A DNA stretch of 64,000 nucleotides from Bacteroidota bacterium (lineage in GTDB: Bacteria; Bacteroidota; Bacteroidia; Chitinophagales; Chitinophagaceae). Where the stretch lies: NCBI GenBank assembly GCA_018267575.1, contig JAFDYF010000050.1:1-64000 (forward strand), read 5' to 3'. Below are positions 54,426 to 64,000 of the stretch, piece by piece (position 1 is the first letter of the stretch; the number at the start of each line of letters is the position of its first letter). The notes under the pieces are model-generated. The model was not told where the DNA came from and did not search any database. It saw nothing but the letters and a program-made list of their open reading frames with translations. The position numbers and the translations under genes were made by a program.

Positions 54426-56963
54426 TCAGAATTGATCTATCCGTTTAAAACCATATCCTTCAGCTTTTAGAAACGTGATCATCTCGCCCAAATGGTTATA
54501 TAGTTTATCACTTCGTTTGGGGTCGGTGCCGGCATGTATTAAGAGTATATATCCGTTCAAACCATTTTTTTGTTTTGCCAATTTCTTCAACTGCTTTATC
54601 AATACAGCGCTGCTTTTATATTTATTACCCATTTCCGGATAAGTATAATCGGCATTTGTTCCTGAGCCGGGGGTAAAATTGACAAGACTATATCCAATTT
54701 CATGACACCATTTGGCAATATCATCGTTCCACCATTCATAAGGAGGGATAAAGAAATTTCCATTCGAGCCAAGTACTTGTAAATCTTCCATCGCCTGTTT
54801 ATTCAAATTCAAATCATGCACAAAGGTTCCACGATCAATCAATGTACTATCCCTTTTTCCCCAATCGCAGTACAATAAATGTTCGTTTGAATGGGGTCCC
54901 AGATAAAATCCATATTTATACAAATCTTTTATCACCGATGCTTGCGAAGGGTTTTTATAAAATCTTCCAGTAAAGAAAAAAGATGCGGGCACATGCTGTG
55001 TAGTGAGTGTTTTCATAATAACAGGTATTCCTTCACCAAATTCATCCGCCGTAAATACCAATGCCAAGTCCTTTTTGGTACTATCCCCACGGATCAATGC
55101 ACCGTGACTGATAGTAATATTCTTTCTGGAATCATTGGTTATCTGTGGGTGTATCTCCATTTTATTTTCAGACTCCTTCGCTGCCAAAAGATAAATTAGG
55201 CTAGCAGTTCCATCCATAGTGGGTTCGTTTGTACTATAATCGCCATAATCATCGTGATAAACTGCCATATCACTTTGAAAATCCTTGTAAGTGTCTTCAT
55301 GCGTTAAGGTAATGCCAATTAAATTTTTGTAAATAGCGGTATACACAGGTCCATCCACCAAACCACCATTGAGCGGATAATTTTTTAAGTGGCTCAGTGC
55401 TGAGTGTGGATCTATCGGATAATCGCCTTCGGCAGGTAAGCCATATACCATACTCGTTCCCCAAGGGTTGCAACCAAACAGCCAATCAAAATTAGCCTGC
55501 TCCAAATCAGTATAGCGATTGCTTTTTGAGAACTGTCGGTACCAATAACATTCTTGAGCAAATGCAACAGTCAAATTATTGCTGCACCATATAAAAGGAA
55601 TAGCCCGATAAAATGCATTTTGTTTCGCTTTTTGCCAAACCAAATCAATCCCTTTTCTATAGTACTCAATAAGTGTATCACGTCTTTTACCTTGCGTCTC
55701 CTTTGCAAGTTCATAATGACCCAGGTTGATGAATGGATACCACTGATAATGTTTGGCAGTATCCTTACCAAGCCAAGGGGTTATTGGTTCCTGTTGTGCA
55801 AACTGAAAAGCAGTGTCCAACAATTTATTTTCAATGGTAGATGAAGGATTAATTTTCTTATAAAATTTTTGAGCAGAAAAATAGCTTGCCGCACTCAGTT
55901 CCATATCATCCACCCAATTATCTTCTGCATAAATATATGGTGAGACAATCGATACAGTTTGGGTAACACCCAATTTTTTAAAAGAATATGCATTAGCAGA
56001 TCTACTTTTTTTGAATAATAATTCTGCAAAATTTTTATCCTTATCATAAAAAATTTCATACCCTAACGCAAAGGCACTTGCAAATTTGGCAGCTGTGGAG
56101 CTGGTGCCTGTAGTGTTGTTCATGAATTTACCACGTTGCTGTGGCTCGCCCGTAACCAAATAAACGGGTCTTTCATATCCTTTGCCATAAAAACTATCTT
56201 CCTTTGGTATGCGCATACCTGCATGGTCCCGATCATCACCCAATTGATTGAACAAAAGATTTTCCTGTGGATGCATCTTGATCAACCAATCCAGACCCCA
56301 TTTTGCTTCGTCCAAAACATCCGCTCTTCCATTTTGACCATCCAAGCCATTGTCTTGTTTTTCGTCTTTAAAGATTTTTGGAAAATCACGATAAGCCATT
56401 AATAAATGATAGACCGCATTGGCAGAAGTAGAACTGTACTGCAAGTAATCGCTTGCATCATGCCATCCACCAACAACATCAATATGTGTACTGTCTTTTA
56501 TGCCAGCATAAGCACCGTATCGCACATAACCATCATGGGTATGACAGGTATCTTTCAAAAAAGGGTTGAAACCACTTCTTTGTTGACGCATGTATTGCAA
56601 ACAAAAATCAGCAGCGCCCTTGTACACATCATCATCAATCCTAAAAACAGGTGATTGTATTTCTCCAACTCTTACATAATATTTACCAGGCTTGGTAAAC
56701 TTGGAAAAATCGAGCCTAAAGGTTTGAGAAAATGGTCCATAAGAACCAAAGTCCCTTCCAGTATGATTGCTATATACTAATTTACCCGTTACTGAATCTA
56801 GTAATTCAAACTTAGATATGGGAGTATTTTCTTTACTGCACCATATTGCTGTTTTAATCCCTTTTGTAGTATATCCCAATTGGTTGATGCGAATCCAAGA
56901 AAGCGTTTGTGCATTGGATTGAAAACAGATCAGGAAAGAAAACCCCAGTAATAAATTCCTCAT
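54426..56963 (-). CDS. Secreted GH9 glycosidase fused to a CE4 polysaccharide deacetylase
   Basis: The fusion has 845 residues, with a signal peptide (to about 18, ending SNAQ). An Ig-like CelD_N domain (about 20-110) starts IRINQLGYTTKGIK. The GH9 (alpha/alpha)6 barrel (about 110-600) has GGWHDASDYLQY with the catalytic Asp pair region, FDWLFGCNPWGTSMVYG and DDYGDYSTNEPTMDGTASLIYLLA with the catalytic Glu. A C-terminal NodB/CE4 domain (about 635-840) follows: ALVFTADEFGEG, the metal motif HSNEH, FIPPYEWWND and ILLIHAGT. GH9 enzymes cut beta-glucans or beta-glucosamine bonds; CE4 removes acetyl groups. Combined action on chitin-like or acetylated polymers is an inference. Confidence 0.88.
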   Translation of the reverse strand: MRNLLLGFSFLICFQSNAQTLSWIRINQLGYTTKGIKTAIWCSKENTPISKFELLDSVTGKLVYSNHTGRDFGSYGPFSQTFRLDFSKFTKPGKYYVRVGEIQSPVFRIDDDVYKGAADFCLQYMRQQRSGFNPFLKDTCHTHDGYVRYGAYAGIKDSTHIDVVGGWHDASDYLQYSSTSANAVYHLLMAYRDFPKIFKDEKQDNGLDGQNGRADVLDEAKWGLDWLIKMHPQENLLFNQLGDDRDHAGMRIPKEDSFYGKGYERPVYLVTGEPQQRGKFMNNTTGTSSTAAKFASAFALGYEIFYDKDKNFAELLFKKSRSANAYSFKKLGVTQTVSIVSPYIYAEDNWVDDMELSAASYFSAQKFYKKINPSSTIENKLLDTAFQFAQQEPITPWLGKDTAKHYQWYPFINLGHYELAKETQGKRRDTLIEYYRKGIDLVWQKAKQNAFYRAIPFIWCSNNLTVAFAQECYWYRQFSKSNRYTDLEQANFDWLFGCNPWGTSMVYGLPAEGDYPIDPHSALSHLKNYPLNGGLVDGPVYTAIYKNLIGITLTHEDTYKDFQSDMAVYHDDYGDYSTNEPTMDGTASLIYLLAAKESENKMEIHPQITNDSRKNITISHGALIRGDSTKKDLALVFTADEFGEGIPVIMKTLTTQHVPASFFFTGRFYKNPSQASVIKDLYKYGFYLGPHSNEHLLYCDWGKRDSTLIDRGTFVHDLNLNKQAMEDLQVLGSNGNFFIPPYEWWNDDIAKWCHEIGYSLVNFTPGSGTNADYTYPEMGNKYKSSAVLIKQLKKLAKQKNGLNGYILLIHAGTDPKRSDKLYNHLGEMITFLKAEGYGFKRIDQF

Positions 56964-57303
56964 GGATTAAGAATGAATACCTAAGTTAAGAAAAAAAGGC
57001 TGGGTGATAAGCTGCCGACTAGGCTAAAAACTTTCTGCCTTAAATCCCTCCTTTGTGTACTGAGTATTTTTAGCATGAATTTTTTTTGAACCACATAAGT
57101 CATATAAGGCACATAAGATTTGCATGACCTTACTTTAAACTATACTAAAAAAATCAACTTCCTGGCTTACCGACTTCAGGTCTTCCGGACTTTCCGACTT
57201 CTTTGTCCCTTTGTATTCTTTGTTCCCTTTGTGTGAAACCAACAAAAAAGCCACTCAGTTTCCTGAATGGCTTTGTAAAATTTTATTTGTCTAAAGAATG
57301 ATA
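56964..57303. other. GH9-rpoB spacer with rpoB terminator (57245-57275) and repeat debris
   Basis: The rpoB terminator is a stem AAGCCACTCAG/CTGAATGGCTT (plus-strand reading, 10 of 11 paired, loop TTTC), followed by T-rich sequence on the minus strand. Further left are short recurring words: CCGACTT at least three times between 57169 and 57220, GTTCCCTTTGTG / GTCCCTTTG, and ACCACATAAG / GCACATAAG near 57090-57118. No gene is seen. Confidence 0.65.
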
Positions 57304-60300
57304 TCAATCAAATTTCAGATCCAAGCCCAATCCCCTCAGTTCATGTACCAATACATTAAATGATTCTGGGATGCCTGCTCTTGGAATATTATCACCTTTC
57401 ACAATTGCTTCGTATGTTTTTGCACGACCGATGATATCATCAGATTTCAGTGTGAGCAATTCCTGCAAGATATTGGATGCACCATAAGCTTCCAGCGCCC
57501 AAACCTCCATTTCACCGAAACGCTGACCACCAAACTGTGCTTTACCACCCAAAGGCTGTTGTGTGATCAAACTGTATGGTCCGATGCTACGTGCATGCAT
57601 CTTATCATCTACCATGTGATGGAGTTTGATGATATAGATAATGCCCACGGTTGCTTTCTGGTCGAAACGATCACCCGTTTCACCGTCATACAAATAAGTA
57701 TGACCGAAACTTGGCAAATTGGCTTCCTTGATATATCCAGCAATTTCCTCCACACTAGCCCCGTCAAAAATAGGTGTTGCAAATTTCAACCCTAACTTTT
57801 CACCAGCCCAACCAAGTACAGTTTCATAAATCTGTCCAAGGTTCATACGGGAAGGCACACCCAATGGATTCAATACCACATCTACCGGAGTCCCATCTTC
57901 TAAGAATGGCATATCTTCTGCACGAACAATCTTCGCAACAATACCTTTGTTACCGTGACGACCGGCCATCTTATCACCTACTTTCAGCTTACGCTTAACA
58001 GCAAGGTATACTTTGGCCAATTTCAACACGCCGGCAGGTAATTCATCACCAATAGAGATGTTGAATTTCTCTCTCTTATAGCGACCCAATTCCTCATTGT
58101 ACTTGATGCTATAATTATGAAGCAATACGTTGATTAGATTGTCCACTTTTGCATCGCCTGTCCAACCCAGCGGGTTTACATTCAGATAGTCAATACCGGC
58201 AAGGTTCTTAGCTGTGAACTTAGCACCTTTTCCAATTTGAACTTCCCCGAAATTATTGTTAACCCCAGTAGAAGTATGGTCTTTCAACAATACTTGCAAC
58301 TTGCTCAACAATACATCCATCAGGTCAGTCACATTCTTCTCATGAACTTTTTCTATTTTATCCAGCGCTGCTTTCTCACGAACTTTGGTGTTCTTATCTT
58401 TCTTGGCACGTTGGAACAATTTTTTGCTGATTACCACACCCTCTGTACCACTTGGGGCTTTCAAGGATGCATCTTTTGCATCACCTGCTTTGTCACCAAA
58501 GATTGCACGCAACAGTTTCTCTTCTGGAGTAGGATCGCTTTCCCCTTTAGGAGTAATTTTTCCAATCAGGATATCACCTTCTTTGATTTGAGCTCCTACA
58601 CGTATGATACCATTCTCATCCAAATCTTTGGTAGCTTCTTCTGATACGTTGGGGATATCTGGCGTCAATTCCTCTTCACCCAATTTGGTATCACGCACTT
58701 CCAATTCGTATTCTGAGATGTGAACAGAAGTAAACAAATCTTCGCTCACTACTTTTTCACTGATTACAATCGCATCCTCGAAATTGTATCCTTTCCAAGG
58801 CATGAACGCTACTTTCAGGTTGCGACCCAATGCCATTTCACCAGCCTGCACCGCATAACCTTCAGTAAGAAAATCACCTTCTTTTACCTTCTGTCCTTTC
58901 TTCACAGCAGGTTTAAGGTTGATACAAGTTTCTTGGTTTGTTTTTATGAATTTAGTCAGCCTGTAGATTTTAAGGTCATCTTCAAAGCTTACCAATTTTT
59001 GAACTTCGTTACGATCGTAGCGAACGTGAATCTCATTTGCATCCACATACTCAACAACACCTTCACCTTCAGAGTGAATCTGGATCCTTGCATCACGAGC
59101 CGCTTTTGCTTCTAAGCCTGTGCCTACAATCGGCATTTCAGGGCGAATCAGCGGAACAGCCTGACGTTGCATGTTTGATCCCATCAATGCACGGTTGGCA
59201 TCATCATGTTCCAAGAAGGGAATCAAGGAAGCACTCAAACCCACAATCTGGTTGGGGGCCACGTCCATATATTCCACTTCATTTTTATCAAGGATGGGGA
59301 AGTCACCCGTTTGGCGGGAAACAATCTTTTCCTCAATAAAATTCCCTTTATCATCCATCGGGATATTTGCCTGCGCAATTTTGGCAATATCTTCTTCTTC
59401 TGCGCTCAGGTAAGTCAATTTTTTCAAATCCACTTTACCATTCTCTACCTTATGATAAGGAGTTTCAATGAAACCCATTTCATTGATCTTTGCATGCACA
59501 CATAGTGTAGAGATCAAACCAATGTTTGGACCTTCTGGAGTCTCAATAGTACAAAGACGGCCATAGTGAGAATAATGCACGTCACGAACCTCGAAACCTG
59601 CACGCTCCCTACTCAAACCGCCGGGTCCGAGTGCGGAGATACGACGCTTGTGCGTAATCTCACTCAAAGGATTGGTTTGGTCAAGGAACTGCGACAATTG
59701 TGATGTACCAAAGAAGGAGTTGATCACAGAAGACAAAGTCCTTGCATTGATCAAATCCACTGGGGTGAACACCTCATTATCACGAACGTTCATACGCTCA
59801 CGAATTGTTCTTGCCATACGGGCAAGACCCACACCGAACTGTGCATATAATTGCTCACCAACTGTACGTACACGCCGATTGCTCAAGTGATCGATATCAT
59901 CAATCTCCGCTTTGGCATTGGTCAAACGAACGAGATATTTTACAATCTCAATCATATCTTCCTTGGTCAACGTTTTTTGATCCAAAGGTTGGTTCAAGCC
60001 AAGTTTGCGATTGATTTTATAACGACCTACTTCTCCCAGATCGTAACGCTTATCACTAAAGAATAATTTGTCGATAATGCCACGAGCCGTCTCATCATCT
60101 GGAGCATCCGCACCGCGCAATTGACGATAGATATGTTGAACGGCTTCCAACTCACTGTTGGAAGTATCTTTATTAAGTGTGTTGTAAATGATTGCGTAAT
60201 CACCACCTACATTTTCTTTCTGAATGAAAAGGCTCTTCACCTCCATTTCCACCACCTGATCGATCGCTTCCTCATCCAAAACAGTATCACGCTCTAACAC

Positions 60301-61107
60301 AATCTCATTACGCTCGATGGAAACTACTTCACCGGTATCCTCATCCACAAAATCTTCTACCCAAGTCCTCAATACACGGGCAGCTAATTTCCTGCCAATA
60401 TACTTTTGAAGAGTTTTCTTATCAACTTTCACTTCATCAGCCATACCAAACAGTTCAAGGATATCCTTATCCGTTTCGTAACCGATAGAACGCAACAAAG
60501 TAGTTACTGGGAATTTTTTCTTACGGTCGATATATGCAAACATCACGTTGTTGATGTCTGTAGCAAATTCCATCCAAGCTCCTTTGAAAGGGATTACCCT
60601 TGCAGAGTAGATTTTGGTTCCGTTCGGGTGAACCGATTGTCCAAAGAACACACCTGGTGAACGGTGTAGTTGGGAAACAACCACACGCTCAGCACCATTA
60701 ATCACAAATGTCCCACGTGGTGTCATGTAAGGAATATTTCCCAAGAACACATCCTGCACGATTGTCTGGAAATCCACATGCTCCTCATCATTACAGCTAA
60801 GGCGCAATTTTGCCTTTAACGGTACGGCATAAGTGAGGCCACGCTCCATACACTCTTCAATAGTGTAACGGGGCGGATCGATAAAATAATCCAAGAACTC
60901 CAGCATGAAAATATTCCGCGTATCAGTGATCGGGAAATTTTCTTTGAATACCCGGAACAAACCTTCAATATTCCGTTTGTCGGGAGTTGTTTCCAACTGG
61001 AAAAATTCTTTGAAAGATTGTATTTGAACTTCGAGTAGATCTGGGGTTTCAGCAAGATGCTTGATTTTACCGAAATTGACCCTGGTTTGCAATTTTGTTG
61101 AAGACAT
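57304..61107 (-). CDS. rpoB: DNA-directed RNA polymerase subunit beta
   Basis: The full-length subunit has 1267 residues. Visible regions include the rifampicin-pocket stretch [57 protein letters not shown], the active-site region [18 protein letters not shown], and the C-terminal [14 protein letters not shown] and [22 protein letters not shown] that contacts beta-prime. The rifampicin-site residues look wild type. It has its own terminator and a promoter box at 61253-61260 and is not followed by rpoC, which is 37 kb away on the same strand. Confidence 0.98.
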   Translation of the reverse strand: MSSTKLQTRVNFGKIKHLAETPDLLEVQIQSFKEFFQLETTPDKRNIEGLFRVFKENFPITDTRNIFMLEFLDYFIDPPRYTIEECMERGLTYAVPLKAKLRLSCNDEEHVDFQTIVQDVFLGNIPYMTPRGTFVINGAERVVVSQLHRSPGVFFGQSVHPNGTKIYSARVIPFKGAWMEFATDINNVMFAYIDRKKKFPVTTLLRSIGYETDKDILELFGMADEVKVDKKTLQKYIGRKLAARVLRTWVEDFVDEDTGEVVSIERNEIVLERDTVLDEEAIDQVVEMEVKSLFIQKENVGGDYAIIYNTLNKDTSNSELEAVQHIYRQLRGADAPDDETARGIIDKLFFSDKRYDLGEVGRYKINRKLGLNQPLDQKTLTKEDMIEIVKYLVRLTNAKAEIDDIDHLSNRRVRTVGEQLYAQFGVGLARMARTIRERMNVRDNEVFTPVDLINARTLSSVINSFFGTSQLSQFLDQTNPLSEITHKRRISALGPGGLSRERAGFEVRDVHYSHYGRLCTIETPEGPNIGLISTLCVHAKINEMGFIETPYHKVENGKVDLKKLTYLSAEEEDIAKIAQANIPMDDKGNFIEEKIVSRQTGDFPILDKNEVEYMDVAPNQIVGLSASLIPFLEHDDANRALMGSNMQRQAVPLIRPEMPIVGTGLEAKAARDARIQIHSEGEGVVEYVDANEIHVRYDRNEVQKLVSFEDDLKIYRLTKFIKTNQETCINLKPAVKKGQKVKEGDFLTEGYAVQAGEMALGRNLKVAFMPWKGYNFEDAIVISEKVVSEDLFTSVHISEYELEVRDTKLGEEELTPDIPNVSEEATKDLDENGIIRVGAQIKEGDILIGKITPKGESDPTPEEKLLRAIFGDKAGDAKDASLKAPSGTEGVVISKKLFQRAKKDKNTKVREKAALDKIEKVHEKNVTDLMDVLLSKLQVLLKDHTSTGVNNNFGEVQIGKGAKFTAKNLAGIDYLNVNPLGWTGDAKVDNLINVLLHNYSIKYNEELGRYKREKFNISIGDELPAGVLKLAKVYLAVKRKLKVGDKMAGRHGNKGIVAKIVRAEDMPFLEDGTPVDVVLNPLGVPSRMNLGQIYETVLGWAGEKLGLKFATPIFDGASVEEIAGYIKEANLPSFGHTYLYDGETGDRFDQKATVGIIYIIKLHHMVDDKMHARSIGPYSLITQQPLGGKAQFGGQRFGEMEVWALEAYGASNILQELLTLKSDDIIGRAKTYEAIVKGDNIPRAGIPESFNVLVHELRGLGLDLKFD

Positions 61108-61425
61108 ATTATTTTAAGCCTATTTTATTGTTCAAACTTGATACTCTTCCACCCTAACTAGCAATAATCATCCCTGAGAGAAAGTAACCCTCCACTGGAT
61201 CAACCAGCAATAAAAAGAATTTTATGACTATCAGGAATGTACAAAAGGACAGCAAAGGTAATGAATAAAGGTTAATCGGAAAAAGAATTTTTATTCGATT
61301 GTCAGCAAAAATCCTTATGTTCCTCAATCAGTTAGGTAAATTATTTCCCAATTTTTCGATAAAAAGCAAAAAATCCCGTTCACACAAGGTTGAACGGGAT
61401 CAAATATAAAAATTTTAAGAAGAAA
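61108..61425. other. rplL-rpoB spacer: rpoB promoter box and rplL terminator
   Basis: The stretch holds no gene. At 61253-61260 the minus strand reads TACCTTTG, a consensus -7 box 146 nt ahead of rpoB; the -33 region is weak. At 61372-61400 lies the terminator of rplL: a perfect 10-bp stem ATCCCGTTCA/TGAACGGGAT followed on the minus strand by TTTTTTG. Both imply that rpoB is transcribed separately from the rplKAJL genes, or by partial read-through. Confidence 0.7.
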
Positions 61426-61806
61426 CTAGTTCACTTCAACTTCTGCGCCAGCTTCTTTCAGTTTAGCTACCAATGCATCCGCATCAGCTTTGCTAACACC
61501 TTCTTTCACTGGTTTTGGAGCGCCATCAACCAGGTCTTTCGCTTCTTTCAAGCCCAAACCGGTCAAATCCTTCACGATTTTAACTACGTTCAACTTGTTC
61601 GCACCTGCAGATTTCAGGATTACGTTGAAAGCTGTTTTTTCTTCAGCTGCAGCAGCACCGCCACCAGCAGCAGGACCAGCAGCAACAGCCACAGCAGCAG
61701 CTGCAGGCTCAATGCCGTATTCCTCTTTCAGGATTTTTGCTAATTCGTTTACTTCTTTAACTGTTAGGCCTACTAGTTGTTCAGCCACTGCTTTTAAATC
61801 TGCCAT
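61426..61806 (-). CDS. rplL: 50S ribosomal protein L7/L12
   Basis: The 126-residue stalk protein has an N-terminal dimerisation domain (about 1-35) and an Ala/Gly-rich hinge (about 36-55). The C-terminal domain starts [47 protein letters not shown], which binds translation factors. Normal length. Followed by a terminator, which separates it from rpoB. Confidence 0.97.
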   Translation of the reverse strand: MADLKAVAEQLVGLTVKEVNELAKILKEEYGIEPAAAAVAVAAGPAAGGGAAAAEEKTAFNVILKSAGANKLNVVKIVKDLTGLGLKEAKDLVDGAPKPVKEGVSKADADALVAKLKEAGAEVEVN

Positions 61807-61921
61807 ATGTTTAAATTTTTCCCGCCTTCATTGTTTTATAAAACTCCAGCGGAGGTTTTAAAAAAATTTGCCTTTATTATCCCTCAGGCCTGGGAATTCA
61901 GTATATATCCAACAATATAAA

Positions 61922-62455
61922 TTAATTCGCCGAAGCTCTATCTTCCAAAGCTTTTACCAACCCAGCCAATTTTGCACCTGCATTCAGGCCGCTGATAACA
62001 TTTTTCGCTGGTGATTGCAACAACCCAATGATTTCGCCAATAAGGTCGTTTTTGCTTTTCAGCGTGGTCAATGCCTTCAACTGGTCGTTGCCAGCAAATA
62101 CATCCCCATCGATAAAGGCTGCTTTCAACACCGGTTTATCGGAATTGCTTTCCTTTCGGAAAGAAGAGATAATCAGCGCTGGCTCTTTAGCGCTTTCTGA
62201 AAACAGCAAAGCGGTTACGCCATGAAGCGCATTATATACTTCTGAAAATCTTTTATCATCCAGGCTTTCAAGTGCCTTTTTAATCAGGGTATTCTTGGCC
62301 ACTTTCATTTCCACTTTTTTGTTGAAACAAATGCGGCGCAGTTTGCCAACCTGCTCAACGGTAAGCGACTCGGTATTGGCAACATAAAAATTGTTGTATT
62401 GAGAGAATTTCTCTTTCAATGCACCAATCACTTCATTTTTTTGATCTTTAGTCAT
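61922..62455 (-). CDS. rplJ: 50S ribosomal protein L10
   Basis: A 177-residue protein forming the base of the L7/L12 stalk. The N terminus KNEVIGALKEKFSQYNNFYVANTESLTVEQVGKLRR binds rRNA and L11; the C-terminal helix binds L7/L12 dimers. The 115-nt spacer to rplL contains a small hairpin (AAAACCTCC/GGAGTTTT on the minus strand) that could mark processing or a weak attenuator. Confidence 0.96.
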   Translation of the reverse strand: MTKDQKNEVIGALKEKFSQYNNFYVANTESLTVEQVGKLRRICFNKKVEMKVAKNTLIKKALESLDDKRFSEVYNALHGVTALLFSESAKEPALIISSFRKESNSDKPVLKAAFIDGDVFAGNDQLKALTTLKSKNDLIGEIIGLLQSPAKNVISGLNAGAKLAGLVKALEDRASAN

Positions 62456-62515
62456 AACCTATTTTTTAAAATGCAACTCCTCCACAAGGGGCTTTAGTTA
62501 CGCTTCAAATTTTGT

Positions 62516-63208
62516 TTAGTGGGTAAAAGCTTTTGTGTCTACTGCAATGCCTGGACTCATAGAGCTAGCCATAAAAACACTTTTTACATAAGTGCCCTTG
62601 GCGGTTGCTGGTTTTGCTTTGATAATTGCATTGATCAGTTCCAAACTGTTTGCCTGAATCTTCTCAGGGGTAAAGCTTACTCGTCCGATAGAAGCATGGA
62701 TGATACCAGCCTTATCTACTTTAAAAGCAATTTTACCGCCTTTCACCTCATTCACAGCAGCAGCCACATCATTGGTAACCGTTCCTGTTTTAGGGTTTGG
62801 CATCAGGTTACGGGGACCTAACACTTTACCAAGTTTACCAATTTTAGGCATTACTGAAGGGGTAGCCACAATCACATCCACATCAACCCAACCTTCTTCA
62901 ATTTTTTTGATGAACTCATCCAGACCTACGAAATCAGCACCGGCCGCTTTTGCTGCTTCTTCTTTATCGGGAGTGCAAAGCACCAGTACTTTTTTGGTTT
63001 TACCTGTACCGTGAGGAAGGCTTACTGTACCACGGATTGACTGATCGGCTTTCTTAGGGTCTACACCCAAACGGACATGAAGGTCCACCGAGGAATCAAA
63101 TTTGGTAGTGTTTATCTGCTTTACCAATGAAGACGCTTCATTGAGCGAATACATTTTGTTTTTATCAACTTTAGCCGAGGCTAACTTTCTTTTTTTAGTG
63201 ATTGCCAT
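62516..63208 (-). CDS. rplA: 50S ribosomal protein L1
   Basis: A 230-residue L1-stalk protein. [30 protein letters not shown] and [26 protein letters not shown] are family signatures. L1 of many bacteria represses its own operon by binding the leader mRNA. Starts 28 nt after rplK. Confidence 0.97.
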   Translation of the reverse strand: MAITKKRKLASAKVDKNKMYSLNEASSLVKQINTTKFDSSVDLHVRLGVDPKKADQSIRGTVSLPHGTGKTKKVLVLCTPDKEEAAKAAGADFVGLDEFIKKIEEGWVDVDVIVATPSVMPKIGKLGKVLGPRNLMPNPKTGTVTNDVAAAVNEVKGGKIAFKVDKAGIIHASIGRVSFTPEKIQANSLELINAIIKAKPATAKGTYVKSVFMASSMSPGIAVDTKAFTH

Positions 63209-63236
63209 ATCGCAATAATTTTTTTAGTTGTACAAA

Positions 63237-63680
63237 TCAGTTTTCCCATGGGGCTTTACCATCTACATTGATACCCATGCTCCGGGCTGTTCCTGCTACC
63301 ATGCGCATGGCGCTCTCCACAGTAAAACAGTTCAGGTCGGGCATTTTGTCTTTAGCAATGGACTCAACCTGTGCCCAGGATACTTTTCCAACTTTGTTAC
63401 GATTAGGCTCTTTAGACCCGCTCTGGATCTTAGAAGCTTCCATTAGCTGAACAGCCGCTGGAGGCGTTTTGATAATAAAATCAAAAGACTTGTCTGTATA
63501 AACAGTAATCAGTACTGGAAGGACTTTGCCGATTTTATCCTGCGTTCTAGCATTAAACTGCTTGCAGAATTCCATAATATTGATCCCTTTGGAACCCAAT
63601 GCCGGGCCAATGGGGGGTGCAGGGTTGGCTTGACCGCCTTTTACCTGCAACTTAACATAACCTGTAATTTCTTTTGCCAT
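63237..63680 (-). CDS. rplK: 50S ribosomal protein L11
   Basis: A 147-residue protein of the GTPase centre. [32 protein letters not shown] is the N-terminal domain and the C-terminal rRNA-binding domain carries [18 protein letters not shown]. Normal length, first gene of rplKAJL. No nusG or secE precedes it within 320 nt, unlike many bacteria, and it has a consensus promoter of its own. Confidence 0.97.
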   Translation of the reverse strand: MAKEITGYVKLQVKGGQANPAPPIGPALGSKGINIMEFCKQFNARTQDKIGKVLPVLITVYTDKSFDFIIKTPPAAVQLMEASKIQSGSKEPNRNKVGKVSWAQVESIAKDKMPDLNCFTVESAMRMVAGTARSMGINVDGKAPWEN

Positions 63681-63704
63681 GTTGCTTCATTTTTTGGTTT
63701 TAGC

Positions 63705-63723
63705 GTCCCGCTTCAAGCGAGAC
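63705..63723 (-). promoter_or_regulatory. Hairpin in the rplK 5' leader
   Basis: Arms GTCCCGCT (63705-63712) and AGCGAGAC (63716-63723) pair with one wobble around a 3-nt loop, about 25 nt upstream of the rplK ATG and inside the predicted ~75-nt leader. It is placed where ribosomal-protein autoregulatory sites occur; L1 binding is only a guess. Confidence 0.35.
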
Positions 63724-63761
63724 TCCCAAATCGATATTCAAAAGAGCTTTCTTTGGGGTTG

Positions 63762-63792
63762 CAAAAGTATGATAAAAATCGTTTATTGCAAA
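63762..63792 (-). promoter_or_regulatory. Promoter of the rplKAJL operon
   Basis: On the minus strand: TTTG (63792-63789), exactly 19 nt, then TACTTTTG (63769-63762). This is a perfect match to the Bacteroidota TTTG-N19-TAnnTTTG promoter. Transcription should begin near 63755. Confidence 0.8.
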
Positions 63793-64000
63793 TATTTTTT
63801 AACCCTTAAGATTAAGGACTCATCTGACCCACATAATAGGCTTCTCTTTAGCCATTTCACCTACAAAATCACAGGAATTGCAAAGATGAACCATTCTACA
63901 ATAAAAAATTGTTGCTTTTTTCTCTATGTGAATTTTTCTAACTAACTTTTCCGATAATCTCCATTAATTCTTATAACAACTAAAAAAACGCACTTCAAAT
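63793..64000. other. Right-edge intergenic stretch
   Basis: Upstream of the rplK promoter to the window end I see no supported gene, tRNA or repeat. A plus-strand frame at 63679-63945 runs through the promoter and is judged spurious. Confidence 0.5.

Noticed and set aside
63679..63945. Plus-strand frame of 88 codons opposite the rplK promoter
   Set aside because: It runs through the leader and consensus promoter of rplK on the other strand, has no recognisable domain and no start signal.
1..64000. CRISPR arrays, prophage, integrase, insertion sequences, tRNA or rRNA genes
   Set aside because: I looked for regular spaced repeats, transposase or integrase motifs and tRNA-like folds and saw none; the ORF6N gene alone does not make a prophage.

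Overview
The window reads as one continuous chromosomal segment of a Bacteroidota bacterium, most likely near Chitinophagaceae. The base composition is AT-rich and protein starts lack clear Shine-Dalgarno sequences. Several genes are preceded by the Bacteroidota promoter box TAnnTTTG, twice with a TTTG box exactly 19 nt upstream. Signal peptides, DUF1680 glycosidases and intergenic palindromic repeats also fit this phylum. The placement is inference from gene content; there is no rRNA in the window and I see no tRNA.

Layout. (1) 0.3-2 kb: a DsrE-like secreted protein and a heptose-phosphate kinase. (2) 2-15 kb: two DUF1680 beta-L-arabinofuranosidases facing an AraC regulator, a DHDPS-family lyase/deaminase, a 4-hydroxyproline epimerase-like protein, a DUF885 metallopeptidase, a clan GH-D alpha-galactosidase-like enzyme and an APC permease. 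Together they look like a locus for breaking down plant hydroxyproline-rich glycoproteins (extensins). (3) 15-22 kb, minus strand: a helical repeat protein, rpoC and a Skp/OmpH chaperone. (4) 22-34 kb: the branched-chain amino acid cluster leuA, PEBP protein, toxin-antitoxin pair, leuB, ilvE, ilvD, dinB-like, ORF6N, ilvB, methyltransferase, ilvN, ilvC. The ilv part is preceded by an Ile/Val-rich leader peptide and a complete-looking attenuator. (5) 34.6-45.6 kb: nitrogen and ion genes gltB, gltD, an outer-membrane barrel protein, amt and nhaA. (6) 46-54 kb: ppc (minus strand) facing thrA-thrB-thrC, with a Thr/Ile-rich leader peptide upstream of thrA. (7) 54-57 kb: a GH9 plus CE4 fusion enzyme. 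(8) 57-63.7 kb, minus strand: rplK-rplA-rplJ-rplL and rpoB.

How it fits together. Regions 4 to 6 form an amino-acid and nitrogen assimilation island: ammonium uptake, GOGAT, oxaloacetate supply by PEP carboxylase, then the aspartate-to-threonine and threonine/pyruvate-to-Ile/Val/Leu pathways. leuC, leuD and ilvA are not in the window. The island lies between rpoB and rpoC, which are normally adjacent. Here they are about 37 kb apart, each with its own promoter-like box and terminator.

The most notable signals are the separated rpoB and rpoC, the candidate extensin/hydroxyproline locus, and the classical leader-peptide attenuator before ilvE. Next come the probable thr leader and a toxin-antitoxin module with its own operator-promoter inside the leu genes. 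Several intergenic spaces are filled with structured repeats.
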